A DNA stretch of 17,004 bases, from NCBI GenBank assembly GCA_012512865.1, contig JAAZDH010000357.1, forward strand, positions 1 to 17,004. Direction: 5' to 3'. Both the position numbers and the translations under genes were made by a program. Shown here in pieces: positions 7,280-13,306 of the stretch; the first letter of the stretch is position 1; each line of letters opens with the position of its first letter. The notes beneath the pieces were generated by a model, which saw nothing but the letters and a program-made list of their open reading frames with translations, did no database searches and had not been told where the DNA came from. The DNA is from Clostridiaceae bacterium (GTDB lineage Bacteria; Bacillota; Clostridia; Acetivibrionales; DUMC01).

Positions 7280-8605
7280 ATGGAAAAAATCTGTTTTCAT
7301 TACCCGGAGCACGGTAGCTTTATAAGTGAGCATGAAATAATATATTATAGCAGTTTTGTCAAAGAAGCGCATGCAATGCTGCACGAAAAGAAGGGGGCAG
7401 GCAGTGATTTTCTCGGCTGGGTGGACTGGCCCTTGAATTATGACAGGAATGAGTTTAAGCTGATTAAGGATGCGGCGGAAAAAATAAAGTCCGATTCAAA
7501 GGCCCTGGTTGTGATAGGTATAGGAGGCTCCTACCTTGGAGCAAGGGCAGTTATCGAGGCGCTATCCCATTCTTTCTATAACCAGCTCGATTATCCTGCA
7601 AGAAAGACCCCCGGAGTATATTTTGCCGGGCATAACATAAGCCCCAAGTACTTGTTGGATTTGATGGAGATATTGTCGGATAGAGAAATTTCCGTAATTG
7701 TTGCTTCAAAATCGGGGACTACCACGGAGCCGGCAATAACCTTCAGGATATTCAGGGAATACATGGAAAAGAGGTATGGAAAAAAGGAAGCGGCCCGCAG
7801 GATATATGCCGTTACCGATAATGAAAAAGGAACAATGAAAAGGATGGCGGAAGAAAAGGGATATGTTACCTTTGATATACCCCATGATATTGGGGGGAGG
7901 TACTCAGTCCTTACGGCCTTAGGGCTTCTTCCCATTGCAGTTGCAGGCGTGGATATTGATGCCCTGATGGAGGGGGCGGCCGAAGCATGCAAGGAATACA
8001 GTTCGGCCTGCTTGCAGGAAAACCAGTGCTACATGTACGCGGTAGCGAGAAATATACTCTGTAAAAAGGGAAAAATCATAGAAATCATGGTAAACTATGA
8101 ACCGTCCCTCCACTACTTTACGGAATGGTGGAAGCAATTGTACGGTGAAAGCGAGGGGAAGGATCAAAAGGGAATATTCCCGGCGGGTGTTGACTTTACA
8201 ACGGACTTGCATTCCATGGGGCAGTACATCCAGGATGGCATGCGAAACCTGTTCGAGACGGTGCTGAATATCAAGAATCCATCGAAAGACATTGCAATAA
8301 AGGAAGAGGAAAAAGACATCGACGAGCTTAACTACCTTGCGGGAAAAACGATGGATTTTGTGAACAAGAAGGCCATGGAAGGCACCATCATGGCCCACGC
8401 GGACGGGGGAGTTCCCAATCTTGTTATTGATATACCAATGCTTAATGCCTACTACCTTGGAAGTGCGATTTATTTCTTTGAAAAAGCCTGCGGCATAAGC
8501 GGCTACCTCCAGGGGGTCAACCCCTTTGACCAACCGGGGGTTGAAGCTTACAAGAAAAATATGTTTGCCCTCCTGGGGAAACCCGGGTATAAGCTTGACA
8601 AGTAA
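7280..8605 (+). CDS. pgi: Glucose-6-phosphate isomerase
   Basis: A 441-residue cytosolic isomerase interconverting glucose 6-phosphate and fructose 6-phosphate, of the short form usual in Firmicutes. The diagnostic segments are VIGIGGSYLGARAVIEAL, the phosphate-binding SKSGTTTEP, GGRYSVLTALGLLP, GESEGKDQKGIFP with the catalytic Glu, the HADGGVPN region, and ISGYLQGVNPFDQPGVEAYK with the C-terminal catalytic Lys. GGGAGG lies 8 nt before the ATG. It follows the ABC pair by 13 bp with no terminator between, so it is probably cotranscribed with the exporter genes as well as ending that unit at the terminator 8611-8642. No functional link between export and glycolysis is evident. Confidence 0.97.
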   Translation: MEKICFHYPEHGSFISEHEIIYYSSFVKEAHAMLHEKKGAGSDFLGWVDWPLNYDRNEFKLIKDAAEKIKSDSKALVVIGIGGSYLGARAVIEALSHSFYNQLDYPARKTPGVYFAGHNISPKYLLDLMEILSDREISVIVASKSGTTTEPAITFRIFREYMEKRYGKKEAARRIYAVTDNEKGTMKRMAEEKGYVTFDIPHDIGGRYSVLTALGLLPIAVAGVDIDALMEGAAEACKEYSSACLQENQCYMYAVARNILCKKGKIIEIMVNYEPSLHYFTEWWKQLYGESEGKDQKGIFPAGVDFTTDLHSMGQYIQDGMRNLFETVLNIKNPSKDIAIKEEEKDIDELNYLAGKTMDFVNKKAMEGTIMAHADGGVPNLVIDIPMLNAYYLGSAIYFFEKACGISGYLQGVNPFDQPGVEAYKKNMFALLGKPGYKLDK

Positions 8606-8610
8606 TTTTA

Positions 8611-8642
8611 AAGGCGGAAGCTTCCTAGAAAGCTTCCGCCTT
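8611..8642. terminator. Bidirectional terminator between pgi and the anti-sigma pseudogene
   Basis: AAGGCGGAAGCTT (8611-8623) and AAGCTTCCGCCTT (8630-8642) form a perfect 13-bp stem with a 6-nt loop. On the plus strand it is followed by TTTTTC, giving a strong terminator for pgi. On the minus strand the tail TTTAAAATT is weaker. The TAG stop of the minus-strand gene lies in the loop (8625-8627). Confidence 0.9.
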
Positions 8643-9332
8643 TTTCATCTCAGGTTTGTAGAGGTAGTTCATGGATTGCTGCTCAACCCTTGCACAAAAC
8701 ACAAGACCGTTTTCACTCCAGAGGACCGAGTTTCGGAAGGCATCTTGTATTTCAAGCAGGCTGCCGATATCAACCTTTTCGCCTGAATCTATATCGTATA
8801 CCAGGACGTAATTTTTTATTTCCGGGCCTTCCTGGAACAGGTCTATGGCTGCATAGCGGCCTGTCGTATCCAGTGTAAGGTTGCTGCAGGTTATTCCTCC
8901 CGAGGGATTCGATATTTTGTCAATAAGCCTGAAAGTTTTATCTTCCAGGGAATAGCATAACAAACTTACGGAAGGCTTTATGCTTTCACCATCAGTATTT
9001 TGCCTGCCATTAAAAGTTTGAAGTGCGAATACCAATATTCCACCTATTCTATCAGCACCAGCAGTTGCGGTAATGGTATCTTCTTCCTTGTTTTCGCCTT
9101 CTCCACTGGTATCTTCACGGGTATAATAATATGCCAGGCATGAAAAGCGGAACGGAGAATCACCGGGCAATAACCCTGCAGGTATATCATCTTTTTTGAA
9201 TATCTCCAATTTCACCGGGCTTTCCAGGTTTTCCGCGTTTTCAGCCCGGGAAGCAATCGGGTTTTTTGATTCGGCAGCAGCAGGACCCCTTGATTCTTTC
9301 TCAAGGTAAATAACCCCGTCCCTTTCGTATAC
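8625..9332 (-). pseudogene. C-terminal fragment of the broken anti-sigma gene, after the amber codon
   Basis: The frame stays open from the codon after the TAG (VYERDGVIYLEKES) to the stop at 8625. A GTG at 9213-9215 could be called as a start for 196 residues, but it lies inside a continuous coding frame and has no good ribosome binding site. The fragment holds propeller-like strands (TTGRYAAIDLF, YVLVYDIDSGEKVDIG) and a low-complexity acidic insert near 9060-9125. Its open state suggests the inactivation is recent, or that the lesion is an error or is read through. Confidence 0.6.
9074..9116 (-). repeat. Pair of 10-bp direct repeats in an acidic low-complexity insert
   Basis: TGGTATCTTC occurs at 9074-9083 and 9107-9116 on the plus strand, 33 bp apart and therefore in frame. 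The sequence between encodes a Gly/Glu/Asn/Lys-rich stretch in the C-terminal fragment of the anti-sigma pseudogene. Confidence 0.5.
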
Positions 9333-9628
9333 CTAGATGCTTTCCAGGGGTTCTATATTATCGATAATGTACCCGTTCTTCCACAAAGAAAGATAATACC
9401 TGGATCTTTCAATGGCATAATAGGGATTAGCGGTGTATGACAGGTAAGCCTCTGCATCTGCGTATTCTACACCTTCATGGTTGCTGCCTCTTTCCAGTAC
9501 TTTGAACCCTGTGTACCTGGGATTTGATACGGTGAGAAGACCGGGAGGGTCTTTCATAAGGCTTCTTGCATAATCATCATCTCTTAATATCAGTGCCTGC
9601 AGGTACTTTCCGACAATAGATTCTTTTT
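9333..9628 (-). pseudogene. Middle fragment of the broken anti-sigma gene, between frameshift and amber codon
   Basis: In the frame entered after the frameshift, the sequence reads ESIVGKYLQALILRDD, then YARSLMKDPPGLLTVSNPRYT, then AYLSYTANPYYAIERSRYY, and ends LEPLESI-stop style at the TAG (9333-9335; the residues before it are NIEPLESI). An internal ATG at 9557 opens a 74-codon piece without a convincing ribosome binding site. It is best read as an interior part of the ancestral protein rather than an independent gene. Confidence 0.65.
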
Positions 9629-11080
9629 CCGGCTTACCGGCAGAGAGTTCATCTTTATTATCCTTGATTCATGAGAAATTTCTTCATTTTTGCTTCTTAT
9701 AGCATAAATGCTATTGGAGTCACTGCTCCAAACAGGGCTATAGTAACTGTACATGCTATTGATTAATAGTACTTGTTTTAACCCGGAAGGTTCCAGGCTT
9801 TCCAGCCATCCGGTTTCATCTGTAAAGTAATATGGATAGTTGGTTGTTAGCTGCTTTTTGTTTTCAAAATTTGATACATCGGTTATCCATATATTTTCTA
9901 TTGATTCATGGATTTCTGCATTTAAACCTTCTTTTATATTTGCTTTTATATTCGTATTATTTACAGGGCTATCTTCGTTGCAGGCATCATCTTTAGTTAC
10001 AGCATTATGTCCAACTGCGGTATTATTTTCATTTGCGTCGTGGTTGTCAAATATAGCATTAACCTCACTAAAACTTTTAATATTATCCTGGAACTTTATA
10101 TATACAATATAATTACCACATGGAGATACTGACGGAAAGCGGCCTTCATCTATAATTTGTTCGTTTTTACTGAAAGCACTGTTTCTGTCATGAACATTGT
10201 TTTCGTCGAGGGTATTGTTTGTGTTGTGAAAATCATTTTTGCCAGCGGCATTATCATCTCCAAGGATTTTAAAAAATATTTTTCTATCCCTTTCAAATAC
10301 AAGGGCATTCCTGCCTTTAACAAATGACCCGTGAGCTCCATCGGCCAGCTTCCTGGATTCTGATGTCTCAAGATCAAGGTAATATATTCCTGATTCTATT
10401 ATGTCAAACCCGTGCTCGTCTCCGGGCTTGATTACTTGCTTTGTGTAAATAATGGAATTCCTGCCAGGATACCAGGTTGGCTCAATATAATATGTTGTCC
10501 CATCGTCACTATGCCTCAACACCAAGCTTGATTCCCCGGTTTTAATATTATATATTCCAATGCCCTGGGTCGATAAGTATACAAGCCTGCTTCCATCTGG
10601 AGATACCCTTACCCATTGAATTTGGGAATGCAACGTGTCAATGGGCTTCCATGCACTAATTTCTTTAATGCCGGAGTCACTATACTCGTAAAGTACCGAA
10701 CCAGGCGCAGCAATATAGAGAGAGCCATTATATTCACTAATACTTGTGGGTCTGCTGCTTCCCAAATTAATATCTATAAACGACATGTAATTTGATACAT
10801 TAAGCGACGCTGCGCTAATATAGTTTAAATCATTTCTATTTTCGGTGATGCCTGCCAGCATATATACCGCTAAACATAATACAAGAACAGCTGCAACTTT
10901 TGGCAGATGCTTAATCCAGGATATAGGTGGAAAAATTTTTATATGTTTAAATAATTTGGCTGAGTTAATGCTTTTTGATTTATTAATAAACTCATTTCTC
11001 AAATCTTCCTGCAACCGGGTATTTACAGGAATTTTATCTCTTATTTCATATAATGCTTTTTCTAAATTATATTCTTTCAT
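9590..11080 (-). CDS. N-terminal ORF of the broken anti-sigma gene (could still be translated)
   Basis: This 496-residue frame starts at an ATG with GGAGGAGGT 6 nt upstream and ends at a TGA reached after the frameshift. Residues 1-60 are polar and would be cytoplasmic, where an anti-sigma factor contacts its sigma. A hydrophobic helix follows (VAAVLVLCLAVYMLAGI, about 62-78). The remainder is extracytoplasmic with propeller-type repeats such as SPDGSRLVYLSTQGIGIYNIKTGE. The last 15-18 residues are probably out of frame. If made, the product would keep the sigma-binding and membrane parts but lose its C-terminal third. No HxxxCxxC zinc anti-sigma motif is present in the N-terminus, and I do not recognise the family by name. 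Confidence 0.7.
   Translation of the reverse strand: MKEYNLEKALYEIRDKIPVNTRLQEDLRNEFINKSKSINSAKLFKHIKIFPPISWIKHLPKVAAVLVLCLAVYMLAGITENRNDLNYISAASLNVSNYMSFIDINLGSSRPTSISEYNGSLYIAAPGSVLYEYSDSGIKEISAWKPIDTLHSQIQWVRVSPDGSRLVYLSTQGIGIYNIKTGESSLVLRHSDDGTTYYIEPTWYPGRNSIIYTKQVIKPGDEHGFDIIESGIYYLDLETSESRKLADGAHGSFVKGRNALVFERDRKIFFKILGDDNAAGKNDFHNTNNTLDENNVHDRNSAFSKNEQIIDEGRFPSVSPCGNYIVYIKFQDNIKSFSEVNAIFDNHDANENNTAVGHNAVTKDDACNEDSPVNNTNIKANIKEGLNAEIHESIENIWITDVSNFENKKQLTTNYPYYFTDETGWLESLEPSGLKQVLLINSMYSYYSPVWSSDSNSIYAIRSKNEEISHESRIIKMNSLPVSRKKNLLSESTCRH
9953..10060 (-). repeat. 18-bp minisatellite, six units, coding for hexapeptides (array B)
   Basis: Six consecutive 18-bp units on the minus strand encode NAIFDN, HDANEN, NTAVGH, NAVTKD, DACNED and SPVNNT; a more degenerate seventh (NIKANI) may extend it to 9935. 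The unit consensus is close to AATGCTGTAAMTGAAGAT. It lies in the extracytoplasmic part of the anti-sigma protein. Confidence 0.65.
10163..10252 (-). repeat. 18-bp minisatellite, five units, coding for hexapeptides (array A)
   Basis: Five consecutive 18-bp units on the minus strand encode NAAGKN, DFHNTN, NTLDEN, NVHDRN and SAFSKN, with Asn at every sixth position. The unit begins AAT/GAT/AGT and ends AAC/AAT. It resembles array B and is separated from it by about 100 bp of propeller-like sequence (RFPSVSPCGNYIVYIKF). Confidence 0.75.
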
Positions 11081-11085
11081 AATAA

Positions 11086-11202
11086 TACCTCCTCCAGGTT
11101 ATTTGTCCAGGCAATTTCTCCAGTCTATTTCTCCAAGCTGTTTCTCCAGGCTATTCCGCAAGGCTGTTCTTTCATGCTACCTCTTCATGTTATTCCTCCA
11201 GG
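11086..11202 (-). repeat. 13-bp degenerate tandem array, nine units, filling the sigma/anti-sigma spacer
   Basis: Nine uninterrupted 13-bp units run from the last codons of the sigma gene to the ribosome binding site of the next gene. On the minus strand the order is CCTGGAGGAATAA, CATGAAGAGGTAG, CATGAAAGAACAG, CCTTGCGGAATAG, CCTGGAGAAACAG, CTTGGAGAAATAG, ACTGGAGAAATTG, CCTGGACAAATAA, CCTGGAGGAGGTA. The first unit carries the sigma stop codon (TAA, 11192-11190) and the last carries GGAGGAGGT. The consensus is CCTGGAGAAATAG. Confidence 0.9.
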
Positions 11203-11756
11203 CATTTTGCCAATAAGACTTTTAACTTTCTAATAATTCTAAGTGTTTTCATCTTTACCGAATCACTGCTTTTGTTAAAAAGCAATCCAATATCGTGATA
11301 CTTCATATCAGCAAAATATTTTAAGCTGATCAATTCAAGCTCCTCATGCTCTAAACAAGCCAGTGACTTTTTTAAGCAGGACAAAATTTCCTTTCTTTCC
11401 AATTCATCTTCAGCATCTTCTTCAAAGCTATTAAATGAAAACAGGTATATGTACTGCGACATATATGCTTCCTCATCCTTACCTGTTGCCGCCTGCAGCA
11501 AATTCTTCTTTTTTTGCCAGTAAAAATCAACTATTGTATTCCTGGCGATGGTAAAAAGCCAGGATGCATGATTTCTTTTTACCGTGGCATACTTTTCGTA
11601 AGCTTTCCTGAATATATCGCTAACAATATCATCAGTATCCCAGCCATTACCTACTTTAACATAGACGTAACGATATACCTTGTCATAGTATTGGTCATAA
11701 AATTTTATGAAATCACGAGTGCAATCATAAGGCCTAATTGGTTGCTGATTTTCCAT
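11190..11756 (-). CDS. ECF-family RNA polymerase sigma factor
   Basis: A 188-residue extracytoplasmic-function sigma factor that would direct RNA polymerase to a small regulon, probably including its own operon. Region 2 covers FIKFYDQYYDKVYRYVYVKV, then DTDDIVSDIFRKAYEKY (the acidic DDIVSD helix is typical) and SWLFTIARNTIVDFYWQKKK. After a 50-residue linker, region 4 covers CLEHEELELISLKYF to HDIGLLFNKSSDSVKMKTLRIIRKLK, a helix-turn-helix that reads the -35 element. I chose the ATG at 11756 (MENQQP). An upstream in-frame ATG at 11822 would add 22 hydrophobic residues unlike the family, and it lies on the predicted promoter. AGGGGG is 14 nt upstream, longer than usual. The next gene downstream is the broken anti-sigma gene, so this sigma may now be poorly controlled. 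Confidence 0.9.
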   Translation of the reverse strand: MENQQPIRPYDCTRDFIKFYDQYYDKVYRYVYVKVGNGWDTDDIVSDIFRKAYEKYATVKRNHASWLFTIARNTIVDFYWQKKKNLLQAATGKDEEAYMSQYIYLFSFNSFEEDAEDELERKEILSCLKKSLACLEHEELELISLKYFADMKYHDIGLLFNKSSDSVKMKTLRIIRKLKVLLAKCLEE

Positions 11757-11795
11757 TATTTGTACAAGTACCCCCTTTTGTTCCCTATATACATA

Positions 11796-11821
11796 GACGT
11801 ACCAAAAAGCAAAAAGTAACA
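11796..11821 (-). promoter_or_regulatory. Candidate ECF-type promoter upstream of the sigma gene (autoregulation)
   Basis: On the minus strand, TGTTAC (11821-11816), a 16-bp spacer and CGTC (11799-11796) match the general ECF pattern of an AAC-type -35 and a CGTC -10, as in the Bacillus subtilis TGAAAC-N16-CGTC promoters. Transcription would start near 11790, leaving about 35 nt before the ATG at 11756. Confidence 0.4.
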
Positions 11822-11939
11822 TTAATTTATAAAAGAATTTGATGCCAATACCCTGTAGTTTGAAATTTTATAATGAAAATATAAATGTAATAATGATGTG
11901 GTGGATAATCAAAGTACGATCCCGTGTCATAAAAAGGAC

Positions 11940-11967
11940 TTGACAGTTGTAAAAATTGATGCATAAT
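11940..11967 (+). promoter_or_regulatory. Sigma-A promoter of azlCD
   Basis: TTGACA (11940-11945), a 16-bp spacer and CATAAT (11962-11967) form a good promoter facing azlC. The expected start is near 11974, inside the palindrome described next, with a leader of about 42 nt. Confidence 0.65.
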
Positions 11968-11980
11968 TATGCATAATTAT
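11963..11980. promoter_or_regulatory. 18-bp perfect palindrome on the azlC promoter, candidate operator
   Basis: ATAATTATGCATAATTAT is identical to its reverse complement. It overlaps the -10 hexamer and the predicted transcription start, and can also be read as the tandem 10-mer GCATAATTAT twice (11961-11980). The position suits a repressor. In Bacillus subtilis azlCD is controlled by the Lrp-type protein AzlB, but no regulator gene is next to this copy. Confidence 0.5.
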
Positions 11981-12015
11981 AACTATTGTTTTCTTATTGA
12001 AAAGAGGGGTATGGA

Positions 12016-12756
12016 GTGAGTTGTAACAAGGGCTGGTTTGCAAAAGGACTAAAGGATGGCGTACCGATTGCGCTGGGTTATTTTGCTGTTGCTTTTACGC
12101 TGGGTATTGCTGCAAGAAATGCAGGATTGACAGCTTTCCAGGCTGCTTTTATGTCATTAACCAATGTTACTTCTGCCGGTGAGTTTGCGGGGATCGGCCT
12201 GATAGCTTCGGGAGCGGCGTATATTGAAATGGCAGCCATGCAGCTTGTCATTAATTTGAGATATTGCCTTATGTCTTGTACCTTATCACAAAAATTGGAT
12301 TCTAAGCTGCCATTTCTCCACCGGCTATTGGTTGCATATGGGGTGACCGACGAGATATTTGCAATATCAGCTGCCGCGGAAGGCAAGCTGAACCCGTATT
12401 ATACATATGGAGCCGCTTGCGTGGCGGTGCCAGGCTGGACAATCGGAACATATTTGGGTGTGGTGCTGGGCAATGTCATGCCTGACAGGCTTTTAAGCGC
12501 CATGAGCGTTGCGCTCTACGGCATGTTTATAGCCATTATAATTCCGCCTGTAAGGAAGGATAAAATAATAGCCGGGTTGATTGTGGTATCCATGATAGCA
12601 AGTTCGCTGTTTACATATCTTCCCATTCTAAGAGATATTTCCCCCGGTTTTCGTATTATAATTCTAACGATTGTCATAGCGGGAATAGCTGCTGTTTTGT
12701 TTCCGATAGAAACAGAAAGCGAACAGGAAAAACAGGGCAGCCCAAAAACAGGGTGA
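12016..12756 (+). CDS. azlC: AzlC family branched-chain amino acid permease, large subunit
   Basis: A 246-residue integral membrane protein, the large subunit of an AzlCD-type transporter, known for export of branched-chain amino acids or analogues. The N-terminal segment GLKDGVPIALGYFAVAFTLGIAARNAGLT is the family hallmark. It is followed by TNVTSAGEFAGIGLI, LVINLRYCLMS, the conserved YGVTDEIFAIS, and several further hydrophobic helices. Length fits the family. The start is a GTG at 12016; AGAGGGG (12003-12009) is 6 nt upstream. An ATG at 12011 is out of frame and gives only a two-residue peptide ending at the overlapping TGA. azlD lies 136 bp downstream on the same strand, an unusually large gap for this pair. 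The C-terminal tail (ETESEQEKQGSPKTG) is hydrophilic. Confidence 0.92.
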   Translation: MSCNKGWFAKGLKDGVPIALGYFAVAFTLGIAARNAGLTAFQAAFMSLTNVTSAGEFAGIGLIASGAAYIEMAAMQLVINLRYCLMSCTLSQKLDSKLPFLHRLLVAYGVTDEIFAISAAAEGKLNPYYTYGAACVAVPGWTIGTYLGVVLGNVMPDRLLSAMSVALYGMFIAIIIPPVRKDKIIAGLIVVSMIASSLFTYLPILRDISPGFRIIILTIVIAGIAAVLFPIETESEQEKQGSPKTG

Positions 12757-12892
12757 TCATAAAAAACATAATAAGCAAAATAGTCAAAATTAAAAAGATT
12801 GGGCAAACTGGGCAAAATAACTGGGAAAAAATTAAGATTGAGATAAACAGGTGAGATGAATAAAACGAAGCAAATGAACGCGGGGGAAGATA
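12757..12892 (+). other. azlC-azlD spacer of degenerate purine-rich repeats
   Basis: The 136-bp gap contains stop codons in all plus frames, no promoter or hairpin that I can support, and a loose repetition of TGGGCAAAC / TGGGCAAAATAAC / TGGGAAAAAATTAA beginning at 12800, 12809 and 12822. It ends with the azlD ribosome binding site GCGGGGGAA. Confidence 0.5.
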
Positions 12893-13198
12893 ATGAAAAA
12901 TAATGTTTATCTGTATATATTGGTTATGGCGACCGTAACATATCTTATCAGGATGCTGCCGTTGACCTTGATCCGGAAAGAAATAAAGAGCATTACCATC
13001 CGGTCGTTTTTATATTACGTACCTTATGTGACCTTGGCGGTTATGACCTTTCCTGCAATAATTTCGGCCACCGGGAGTCCCTGGTCCGGGTTGACCAGCT
13101 TTATAGCAGCAGTTTTACTGGCCTACTACGGTGCGAGCTTGTTTAAGGTATCAGTTGGAGCATGCCTTGTAGTATTTATTTTGGAAATGATTGTATGA
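12893..13198 (+). CDS. azlD: AzlD family branched-chain amino acid transporter, small subunit
   Basis: A 101-residue membrane protein with about four hydrophobic segments, the small partner of AzlC. The family signature is visible in the N-terminal VTYLIRMLPLTLIRKEIKSITIRSFLYYVPYVTLAVMTFPAI, where the Arg of YLIRMLP and the Tyr-Val-Pro motif are conserved. The remainder, AAVLLAYYGASLFKVSVGACLVVFILEMIV, is hydrophobic to the end as usual. GGGGGAA lies 5 nt before the ATG. It is cotranscribed with azlC from the promoter at 11940. The convergent MFS gene ends 108 bp downstream. That gap (13199-13306) holds several TGCAT motifs but no convincing terminator. Confidence 0.9.
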   Translation: MKNNVYLYILVMATVTYLIRMLPLTLIRKEIKSITIRSFLYYVPYVTLAVMTFPAIISATGSPWSGLTSFIAAVLLAYYGASLFKVSVGACLVVFILEMIV

Positions 13199-13306
13199 TT
13201 GAGTGAAAATGATTATATAATTGTTCTTGTGCAATTGCAGGCATGTGATTGTGCATGTTTGCATTTATTTATGCATGAAACTGCATTTCTTAAGAAGATG
13301 AATTTT

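Larger units (their letters stand above)
8625..11080 (-). pseudogene. Broken membrane-anchored anti-sigma factor with a TolB-like beta-propeller domain
   Basis: Three consecutive reading-frame pieces read as one ancestral gene. The piece from 11080 ends in a shifted frame at 9590. The same protein continues in the -1 frame and meets a TAG at 9333-9335, then runs on in that frame to 8625. Adding one base makes the length exactly 2457 nt, 819 codons. The simplest frameshift is loss of one A from an A-run (T5 at 9624-9628 on the plus strand): with six A the frame reads SRKKESIVGKYLQALILRDD without a break. The amber codon lies in ESI-stop-VYERDGVIYLEKE and could come from CAG or GAG. Domains: cytoplasmic N-terminus (about 1-60), one membrane helix, extracytoplasmic PD40/TolB-like repeats, an asparagine-rich repeat region, a folded segment around YAIERSRYYLSLWKNGYIID, and a further propeller-like C-terminus. 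It directly follows an ECF sigma gene, which is the basis for calling it an anti-sigma factor. Sequencing error at either lesion is possible. Confidence 0.75.

Noticed and set aside
7919..8533. Minus-strand open frame of 204 codons inside pgi
   Set aside because: It is antisense to conserved active-site segments of glucose-6-phosphate isomerase and resembles no known protein.
9333..9335. TAG as a pyrrolysine or suppressed codon
   Set aside because: No pyrrolysine genes or suppressor tRNA are visible here, and TAG is used as the ordinary stop of pheS and of this same gene at 8625.
9590..9690. Programmed -1 ribosomal frameshift in the anti-sigma gene
   Set aside because: The nearest candidate is CGG-AAA-AAG, which is not a proper X-XXY-YYZ slippery heptamer, and no strong downstream stem or pseudoknot was seen. 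The separate in-frame amber codon also favours decay or sequence error.
11086..11202. CRISPR array
   Set aside because: The 13-bp units abut directly without spacers, diverge from each other and have no cas genes nearby.
13199..13306. Terminator between the convergent azlD and MFS genes
   Set aside because: Several TGCAT motifs allow only a 5-bp stem (TGCAT-ttattt-ATGCA) without a T-run, too weak to call.
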